The position numbers were made by a program, and so were the translations under genes. Positions 5,735-6,474 of a stretch of DNA of 6,474 bases are shown piece after piece; position 1 is the stretch's first letter; each line of letters begins with the position of its first letter. The notes beneath the pieces are model-generated. The model was not told the DNA's origin, did no database searches, and saw nothing but the letters and a program-made list of their open reading frames with translations. This DNA is from an uncultured Spirochaetaceae bacterium (GTDB taxonomy: Bacteria > Spirochaetota > Spirochaetia > Sphaerochaetales > Sphaerochaetaceae), in NCBI GenBank assembly GCA_944389985.1, contig CALXON010000121.1, forward strand, positions 1 to 6,474, in the 5' to 3' direction.

Positions 5735-6474
5735 ATGGGACGGAGAACAGGATTTCTTTCTGCTGATATCTACCAGGGAGCGGGAATAGCCATATGGCGG
5801 TCCATGTCCAGACTGTTTCCTTCTTTCTCTGAGGACGGCTCCCTGTTCTTCTTTCCGGGAGGAAGACTCAGCCATACAGATGGTGATGAGAATATAAAGA
5901 ACGGTATATACGCCCTTGCCGGAAGTTCTCTCGATGAGGCTGTTGTCTGGGCCTCGACACTTACAGGTGCTGCTACTGATGATGAGGTACGGAGTTTCAT
6001 AAAAAATCTCTCATCAAAGATACCTGTATCCCTGATCGGAATGGAGATGGACGGTATTCCGTCTGTCGTCTTTGACGGATACAGCGGCATGTATTCCCTT
6101 GTAAGTCATTTCATTGAAGTGCATGGAGAGCGGAGGATCGCCTTCATCCGGGGGCCTGAAGGACATGCGGGGGCTGAAGAGCGGTACAGGGCATACTGCG
6201 ATGCGCTCTCCGATCATGGCATCGCCTTCGATCCTGTCCTTGTCTCATCGCCTGAACCGTGGGATGCGGGGAAGAAGGCTGTGAAGGAGCTTATCCATGG
6301 GAGAATGCTTGTTCCCGGCACGGATTTCACATCTGTGATCGCTGCCTCTGATCTCCTTCTCTCATCAGCTGTCCTCTATCTTGATGACATGGGCATCAGG
6401 ATGCCGGAAGGAATAAAGGCAGGGGGTTTCAATGATACCGATGACAACCTGAGACTCCGTACAAGTCTCAGCAC
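5735..6474 (+). CDS. LacI/GalR-type sugar-binding sensor protein without N-terminal HTH (3' end beyond window)
   Basis: 246 residues are present, open at the right edge. The whole visible part is a periplasmic-binding-protein-like ligand domain of the LacI/GalR effector type. It has FFFPGGRL at 38-45 and SVVFDGYSGMYSLVSHFI at 110-127, then GERRIAFIRGPEGHAGAEERY at 131-151 and SVIAASDLLLSSA at 200-212. GGFNDTDD is at 230-237. These match the strand-helix blocks and the D206 and D234 regions of LacI-type domains. There is no N-terminal DNA-binding domain: the fold begins almost at once (MGRRTGFLSADIYQG), and no signal peptide or membrane segment is seen, so it should be cytoplasmic. I recall similar HTH-less proteins in spirochaetes, often with a GGDEF or other signalling output at the C-terminus; an AraC-type output, as in XylR, is the main alternative. 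The output domain is not visible. The ATG at 5735 follows GAGG (5726-5729) at five bases, after an in-frame stop at 5723. It is divergent from uxaB, so uronate sensing is plausible but unproven. Confidence 0.85.
   Translation, partial: MGRRTGFLSADIYQGAGIAIWRSMSRLFPSFSEDGSLFFFPGGRLSHTDGDENIKNGIYALAGSSLDEAVVWASTLTGAATDDEVRSFIKNLSSKIPVSLIGMEMDGIPSVVFDGYSGMYSLVSHFIEVHGERRIAFIRGPEGHAGAEERYRAYCDALSDHGIAFDPVLVSSPEPWDAGKKAVKELIHGRMLVPGTDFTSVIAASDLLLSSAVLYLDDMGIRMPEGIKAGGFNDTDDNLRLRTSLS

Noticed and set aside
5770..6217. Minus-strand frames of 106 and 67 codons under the right-hand gene
   Set aside because: They are antisense to a recognisable LacI-type ligand-binding domain that reads through without a stop, and show no domain or ribosome binding site of their own.

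Overview
The window is one catabolic operon for hexuronates (galacturonate/tagaturonate), read on the minus strand. It faces a divergent plus-strand sensor-type gene that runs off the right edge. Base composition looks close to even GC, and coding density is high. The divergent gene belongs to a protein type I associate mainly with spirochaetes (Treponema/Sphaerochaeta-like): a LacI/GalR-type sugar-binding domain with no N-terminal DNA-binding domain. Together with the pectin-sugar operon this suggests a gut or plant-matter-associated fermentative spirochaete, but the taxonomic call is an inference from memory and is tentative.

Minus strand, in order of transcription (right to left): uxaB (tagaturonate reductase, 5453 to 3975), uxaA (altronate dehydratase, 3975 to 2461), uxaC (uronate isomerase, 2464 to 1061), an IclR-family regulator of KdgR type (1053 to 289), and a flavodoxin-family protein (287 to beyond the left edge). 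The junctions are very tight: a one-base TGATG overlap, a four-base ATGA overlap, a 7-base gap and a 1-base gap. No terminator is visible between genes, so one polycistronic mRNA is likely. UxaC isomerises galacturonate to tagaturonate, UxaB reduces it to altronate with NADH, and UxaA dehydrates altronate to 2-keto-3-deoxygluconate (KDG). The regulator resembles KdgR, whose known ligand in enterobacteria is KDG, the product of this pathway. That suggests product-induced derepression of its own operon. KDG kinase, KDPG aldolase and a transporter are not in the window.

The 281-base divergent region (5454-5734) is the regulatory core. It holds two candidate minus-strand sigma-70-type promoters for uxaB. 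The proximal one has a perfect TATAAT and an inverted repeat over its -35. The distal one has a perfect TTGACA and a KdgR-like operator over its -10/start. Several further palindromes lie in the same region. To its right, 5735-6474 encodes the ligand-binding part of a signalling protein whose output domain lies outside the window.

The enzymes are ordinary. The parts worth a second look are the probable self-operator of the KdgR-type regulator, the dual-promoter region, the HTH-less sugar sensor beside a uronate operon, and the flavodoxin at the operon's end.
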